Of a DNA stretch of 26,532 bases, positions 22,856-26,532 are shown piece by piece; positions within the stretch are counted from its first letter, which is position 1, and every line of letters begins with the position of its first letter. The stretch comes from CAIXOZ01 sp046091285 (GTDB taxonomy: Bacteria > Cyanobacteriota > Cyanobacteriia > PCC-6307 > Cyanobiaceae). The notes beneath the pieces are model-generated. The model had not been told where the DNA came from, did no database searches, and saw nothing but the letters and a program-made list of their open reading frames with translations. The stretch is taken from the NCBI GenBank assembly GCA_046091285.1, contig JBJTBH010000172.1:1-26532 (forward strand), in the 5' to 3' direction. The translations under genes were made by a program, and so were the position numbers.

Positions 22856-23677
22856 TCAACGTCCAGGATCAGCGGTCGGATGCGGGGAGACGACCTGAGC
22901 AGCCAGACCTGTCAATGATGAAACAGGGTATGACGACAACGCTGTGATGGGATCGGAACGGAATGGAAGAACGGAGGAGAACGGCAGCGATGACCCGGCA
23001 ATCAGATCAGGACAGAGCATCAGCAGACTGATGCGATAAAGCAGGTCCTCGATGGCCAGTGCCAGAGCACCATTGGACTGGGCGATGGCCAGAGGCGAAG
23101 ACGCCAGCATCTGCAGCAGCGACTGCAACCACTGCCAGAGCTCCCGGACCCTCGAATCCTGAAGATTGATGATGCGGGGACGCTGCCATTCCAGCCGCGC
23201 CTGTTCTGCCGTCAGAGCCTGGGGCGCCATCTGCATCAACAGGGCCGTCAATCTGGCTGGATCGAGGTTGAACCCAAGGCTGGCCGTGCGCTCTGCTGTG
23301 AGAGCCCGCATCGACTGACCGGGAAGGAAGAGCCCCTGAAGCCCTTCATGACATTGATAATCCTTGCCCTCAATGCTGAATCGGGTCCCAGACCCTGCGG
23401 ACAGAGGCAATTCAATCAAAGCTTGATTAAAATCATCCGTTTCGCCATATTGCGGGAGATAGGCCGCGGTTATGACTGCCGTATCCCCGATTAACACCAT
23501 GCCACTGCGATGCAGATACTGACGACCGGAACCGATCGCATCAAAACTGCGGAGATTGCAGATCATGCCAATCGCCTCGGCAAGCTGCACAGGATCAACC
23601 CAACCAGAGGCTACGGAGTCTGCAAAGTAAAGATTCTGGCCGTTGATCCAGGCATGATCTTCGGCTGAGGCAGCCAT
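22856..23677 (-). CDS. AraC-type sensor domain protein lacking the DNA-binding domain
   Basis: The 273 residues align by eye with the N-terminal ~225 residues of the divergent AraC-family regulator: DPVQLAEAIGMICNLRSFDAIGSGRQYLHRSG against DPDLLAERLRSVIPVTDFAQIGGRHGFSHRS, the GLFLPGQSMRA against ALYLPGHSYRG, and LEDLLYRISLLMLCPDL against LDDVIRRCLVLLLLPELL. The C-terminal AraC helix-turn-helix is missing; instead there is a Ser/Pro-rich tail of about 45 residues. Other frames after the break show no helix-turn-helix, so it is not a simple frameshift. It may be a partner that forms heterodimers with the full regulator, or a decaying copy. It is the first gene of an operon with GNAT and Nif11-cupin genes. 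Confidence 0.75.
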   Translation of the reverse strand: MAASAEDHAWINGQNLYFADSVASGWVDPVQLAEAIGMICNLRSFDAIGSGRQYLHRSGMVLIGDTAVITAAYLPQYGETDDFNQALIELPLSAGSGTRFSIEGKDYQCHEGLQGLFLPGQSMRALTAERTASLGFNLDPARLTALLMQMAPQALTAEQARLEWQRPRIINLQDSRVRELWQWLQSLLQMLASSPLAIAQSNGALALAIEDLLYRISLLMLCPDLIAGSSLPFSSVLPFRSDPITALSSYPVSSLTGLAAQVVSPHPTADPGR

Positions 23678-23750
23678 CGGATTGAGACTCTTGTTTAGAT
23701 CTTAGAGTCAGAGCCTGCGGCTGGCAACCAACCCATCAGCGGGAGCCCAG

Positions 23751-23775
23751 ATCAGAATCATGACGTTCTCAGTGG
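23751..23775 (+). promoter_or_regulatory. Isolated copy of the 17-bp repeat motif between the two AraC-type genes
   Basis: ATCAGAATCATGACGTTCTCAG (split here as ATCAGAAT plus CATGACGTTCTCAG) resembles the tandem unit ATCAGAAGCATGACAACATCAG found 1.3 kb away, with five differences in 22. A 6-bp dyad CAGTGG-7-CCACTG overlaps its end at 23770-23788. Position and resemblance suggest an operator for the AraC-type pair. This is inference. Confidence 0.4.
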
Positions 23776-23829
23776 AAAGCGGCCACTGCCAAGGGTCGGC
23801 GTTACGCTGAAAACAAAGTTCTGGCAGAT

Positions 23830-24912
23830 GTGGAACCCTCTGCTGTCACCGACGCCAAGCTCGCCTTTCTCAGCGCGAACGCCGTTCAGGATCACGACCC
23901 TGATCTCCTGGCTGAGCGTCTGCGATCCGTGATTCCGGTCACAGATTTCGCCCAGATCGGTGGTCGCCATGGCTTTTCCCACCGAAGCGTCGTCACCCGG
24001 GCCGGTGACATCCATGTGATCGCCGGGGCGCATACCCCGCTGTTCGGCTCGGTCAGCGAGTCCAACCTCGCCACCATCCTGCTTCCACTCCAGGGTCTGT
24101 CCACCTTCTGGATCGATGGCCAGGTCCTGGAAGCACGGGGGGGTGGCAATGCGCTCTATCTGCCTGGCCACAGCTATCGCGGCCAGACCGAGGCCTACAA
24201 CGGCGCCTTGTTTTCGATCCATCCACACACCCTGGCTGAAACAGCGGCCGTAATCGCCGGCCAGCCGGCAGAGGAGACGATCACCTACCAGAGCAGGCTG
24301 GAGACCCCTCAGCAGTTCGATCGCCAGGATCGGCGCCAGGGTGAACTGATTGCCAACCTTGAGCAGACCCTGCGCCTGCTCGAACTGCAGACCATCAACG
24401 GCCCGGAACTGGCGACCTTGCTGCGCCTGGATGATGTGATCCGTCGCTGCCTTGTGCTGCTGCTGCTGCCGGAACTGCTCGAGGCCCCTGTTCCCTCCGT
24501 CAGTGCCCAGGGGAAGAATCGCCAACGGCTGGAAGCGCTGGAGTCATTCATCCATCAACATCTGCGATCTCCTATCTCCCTCACGGATCTAGAAGCGCAC
24601 AGTGGCCTGTCCCGACGGTCGCTGCAACACGCCTTCCAACAACGCCACGGATGCGGACCGATGCAGTGGCTGCGTCGGCAGCGATTGGTGCATGCCCGTG
24701 ATCGCCTGCTCCATCCCCAACCCGGCGACAGTGTGGCGTCCGTGGCCATGGTCTTCAGATATCCTAATCTTTCTGCTTTCAGCCGCGATTTCCGGGACGT
24801 GTTCACCATGCGTCCATCGGACTTACTCCGTCAAGGCCAGCGGCTTGCCGCCGCCTCGGGCTTGGCCATGCAACAAAACGACGTCGACAGGCCCGAGACC
24901 CAAGGCCACTGA
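23830..24912 (+). CDS. AraC-family transcriptional regulator
   Basis: A 360-residue regulator. Residues ~25-225 form the cupin-like ligand-binding half (HRSVVTRAGDIHVIAGAH, ILLPLQGLSTFWIDGQ, GNALYLPGHSYRGQ). Residues 233-335 are the AraC double helix-turn-helix: ESFIHQHLRSPISLTDLEAHSGLSRRSLQHAFQ followed by the second motif SVASVAMVFRYPNLSAFSRDFRDVFTMRPSDLL. The start is GTG at 23830; no in-frame ATG is close. It is divergent from the truncated paralogue (152 bp between starts) and upstream of the 17-bp repeat array and the LarA-like gene. The ligand is unknown. Confidence 0.9.
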   Translation: MEPSAVTDAKLAFLSANAVQDHDPDLLAERLRSVIPVTDFAQIGGRHGFSHRSVVTRAGDIHVIAGAHTPLFGSVSESNLATILLPLQGLSTFWIDGQVLEARGGGNALYLPGHSYRGQTEAYNGALFSIHPHTLAETAAVIAGQPAEETITYQSRLETPQQFDRQDRRQGELIANLEQTLRLLELQTINGPELATLLRLDDVIRRCLVLLLLPELLEAPVPSVSAQGKNRQRLEALESFIHQHLRSPISLTDLEAHSGLSRRSLQHAFQQRHGCGPMQWLRRQRLVHARDRLLHPQPGDSVASVAMVFRYPNLSAFSRDFRDVFTMRPSDLLRQGQRLAAASGLAMQQNDVDRPETQGH

Positions 24913-24968
24913 AGCCCAGACAATCACCTGTTTCAAGCCATAAAAAATTTCAGAAGAAAAGATGCTGC

Positions 24969-25172
24969 CACTAAAATGCCAGAGGCATGACAACGCCAGA
25001 AGCATGAGAACGTCAGACAAATAATAATTTCAGAAGCATGAGATCGTCAGACCAATGATACCATCAGAGGCATGACAACATCAGAGGCATGACAACATCA
25101 GAAGCATGGCAGCATCAGAAATATGACAACGCCAGAAGCATGGCAGCATCAGAAATATGACATTGAAAAAGC
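24969..25172 (+). repeat. Degenerate 17-bp tandem repeat array, about 12 units
   Basis: Units start at 24969, 24986, 25003, 25020, 25037, 25054, 25071, 25088, 25105, 25122, 25139 and 25156. The best consensus is CATGACAACATCAGAAG; units at 25105 and 25139 are identical (CATGGCAGCATCAGAAA), and 25071/25088 differ at one base. A 34-bp super-period is visible in 25003-25070 and again in 25105-25172. The first and last units are poorly matched. The array lies between the AraC-family gene and the LarA-like gene. It is not CRISPR-like because there are no spacers. Confidence 0.9.
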
Positions 25173-25247
25173 ACAACACGCCTCAATGCAGAAAACACTG
25201 ACAACCCTTCGAGACCAGGCTTGAGCAGCCATCGACAATGGCGGAAT

Positions 25248-25260
25248 CATGTTTAACATG
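25248..25260. promoter_or_regulatory. Perfect 13-bp palindrome upstream of the LarA-like gene
   Basis: CATGTT-T-AACATG is a perfect 6+1+6 dyad about 90 bp before the chosen start of the LarA-like gene. It is a candidate operator. It may also contain alternative in-frame ATG codons (25249 and 25258). Confidence 0.35.
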
Positions 25261-25350
25261 AGCGCAACACCATTCAGATCAGCGCCATCGCACAGGAGGT
25301 CCGAGCAACTGTCGGCAGGGCGACGCCATCAGGGCCGATTGAATGGCATG

Positions 25351-26532
25351 ATGACAACCTGCGATGATCTCCCAGACAACTCTCCGACGCCAGCACTTTC
25401 CGACGCCAGCATGGATTCAAACGAGCCCTTGCGGCAGCAGCTACTGAGTTTTCGAGGATCAACGCTGAAGTTACCGGCTGATTGCCAGGTCCTGACACCT
25501 GAGGCAGTCACCAGGCCCGCACTTGATCGTCAGACACTTCTGCAGACCATCCAGGAACGTGTTCTGGAGAACGAGGCCCCGGACGGGATCATGGAGAGCC
25601 AGCGATCCTGCCGGCTGCTGTTACTGCTCCCGGACAAGACCCGTCGACAGACCGCCGCCCGGCTCGCCGTGGATGCCCTGATCGATCTCTGCGAGAGAGA
25701 GGATCGTTTCACGCTGACGATCGTGTTCGGTCTGGGGACTCACCCACGAATGACGCCAGACGATATCACAAGAATTCTGGGTTCCGAACGCCAGCAGAGA
25801 CTGATCAGGCTCAACGTGGCGCTCCATCAGCAGACCACCCTGAACCCATTGCCACGACGCAGAATCAGAATCGCCGATCCACTGGCGTCGAAGTCCAATG
25901 AGATGGCAATACAAATGCCGGAAATACTTTGGAATTGCGATCTCTTACTTGTTGCCGGAGATACTGATTTACACCCGTATGAGGGTCGCGCCGGTAGCGG
26001 TGGAATCCACAAAATGCTGGCGATCGGAGTTGGCTGTCTAAGCACAATCCGAATGACGCACTCACTGGACATCCTGACAGATCCACTGACAAGGCCAGGA
26101 GAAAAAGGAAATCGTTTTGTAGAGCTTGTTGATTATTTTGCTAAGGAAATCATCAATGCGTTACGAACACCACGCGGCCCCCTGATCGCTGCTCCGATCG
26201 GAATTTCAACCGTCGCTCTCCGCGTTGATCAACCGGAAGCCTTCTGGATCGGCGATCGAGAAGAAGAACGAACCTGTCTGATGCAACCGTTGAAACAAGA
26301 GCGCACCGTGGCGATGCGGGAAGCGGTGGATGTGGTGATCGCCGATACGGAAGAAGAAAAGGGCACCGATCTATTGGCAGGCGCTCGCAGCCTTCATTTT
26401 CTCTGCAATTTTAACAAAAGTAACAACCCAATTCTCTGCAAAACATCGCCTTGGCGAACAGCACTGCTGTTCAACGGCTGCCATGAGATGCGCAATGCCC
26501 ACGGGATTGGCAATTCTGGCACAGTTTTACAT
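25351..26532 (+). CDS. LarA-like (DUF2088) nickel-pincer-type racemase/epimerase family protein, 3' end outside window
   Basis: The frame is open to the right edge. Landmarks parallel lactate racemase LarA: LLLLPDKTRRQ for the SDHTRP region, TIVFGLGTHPRMTPDD for the ATGFHRP loop (His kept), LHPYEGRAGSGGIHKMLAIGV for the HFFAGFSGGRKSVLPGI loop with the cofactor-binding Lys, and MTHSLDIL for the NHS segment. LarA relatives use a nickel-pincer nucleotide to racemise or epimerise alpha-hydroxy acids. The substrate here is unknown; the family is broad. The start is uncertain: ATG at 25351 (or 25348), 25411, or 25258 are all in frame, and the SD-like AGGAGGT at 25294 fits none of them. Codon use becomes AT-richer toward the 3' end, hinting at a different origin from the neighbours. 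Confidence 0.8.
   Translation, partial: MTTCDDLPDNSPTPALSDASMDSNEPLRQQLLSFRGSTLKLPADCQVLTPEAVTRPALDRQTLLQTIQERVLENEAPDGIMESQRSCRLLLLLPDKTRRQTAARLAVDALIDLCEREDRFTLTIVFGLGTHPRMTPDDITRILGSERQQRLIRLNVALHQQTTLNPLPRRRIRIADPLASKSNEMAIQMPEILWNCDLLLVAGDTDLHPYEGRAGSGGIHKMLAIGVGCLSTIRMTHSLDILTDPLTRPGEKGNRFVELVDYFAKEIINALRTPRGPLIAAPIGISTVALRVDQPEAFWIGDREEERTCLMQPLKQERTVAMREAVDVVIADTEEEKGTDLLAGARSLHFLCNFNKSNNPILCKTSPWRTALLFNGCHEMRNAHGIGNSGTVLH

Larger units (their letters stand above)
24913..25350. other. AT-richer intergenic region with repeat array upstream of the LarA-like gene
   Basis: This 438-bp stretch has clearly lower GC than the genes around it. It holds the tandem 17-bp repeat (24969-25172), a small hairpin GCCAT-CGACA-ATGGC near 25228-25242, a perfect 13-bp palindrome at 25248-25260, and a strong ribosome-binding-like AGGAGGT at 25294-25300. 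No other gene is seen. Confidence 0.6.

Noticed and set aside
22856..23010. Frameshift that would restore the AraC helix-turn-helix to the truncated paralogue
   Set aside because: I translated an alternative minus-strand frame after the break; it stops within the tail and shows no helix-turn-helix pattern.
24969..25172. CRISPR array
   Set aside because: The units are contiguous 17-mers without unique spacers and no cas gene is nearby.
25274..26092. Several minus-strand ORFs opposite the LarA-like gene
   Set aside because: They are short shadows; the plus frame is continuously open to the window edge and carries the LarA-type motifs.

Overview
The window looks like a chromosomal segment of a high-GC alpha-cyanobacterium of the Cyanobium/Synechococcus type. 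The HemL, GlcD, HisIE, Zur, Fur and group 2 sigma factor proteins read like picocyanobacterial family members. Coding is dense, genes often overlap by a few bases on either strand, and cyanobacterial genes of unknown function are common. This assignment rests on remembered family sequences, not a database search.

Layout. The left edge (1-68, minus) is the first codons of an IS1595-type transposase. Then come hemL (minus, tetrapyrrole synthesis), glcD (plus, glycolate dehydrogenase, photorespiration) and xth (minus, DNA repair), followed by a secreted small protein and a membrane-anchored TPR protein. A tight plus-strand cluster at 5818-10158 encodes a basic-tailed conserved protein, an M41/FtsH-like protease domain without its ATPase, LarC (nickel insertion into the lactate racemase cofactor), a UPF0104/AglD-like membrane protein with an internal duplication, and a FurA-like iron regulator.

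From 10149 to 14958 lies a metal block: a small membrane protein, a Cys-rich small ORF, a CobW/COG0523 GTPase with a long His-rich loop, znuA (minus), znuC (plus), zur (minus) and znuB (plus). An imperfect 15-bp palindrome sits between the divergent znuA and znuC. Next are a QueD-like protein, hisIE, a ribbon-helix-helix protein, an atypical LuxR-type response regulator without a phospho-acceptor Asp, a secreted metzincin-like protease, a DUF2214 membrane protein and a group 2 sigma factor. A run of small plus-strand genes follows (DUF1232, unknown, secreted, PsiE-like).

The right end (21.7-26.5 kb) looks most accessory. A minus-strand operon encodes an AraC-type sensor domain with no DNA-binding domain, a GNAT acetyltransferase and a Nif11-cupin fusion. 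Divergent from it is a complete AraC-family regulator. Between that regulator and a LarA-like (DUF2088) gene that runs off the window is an AT-richer intergenic region with about twelve tandem copies of a degenerate 17-bp unit. A related single copy lies between the two AraC-type genes. I infer, without proof, that the repeats may be an operator array read by the AraC-type regulator and controlling the LarA-like gene. This is the best candidate for an undescribed system here.
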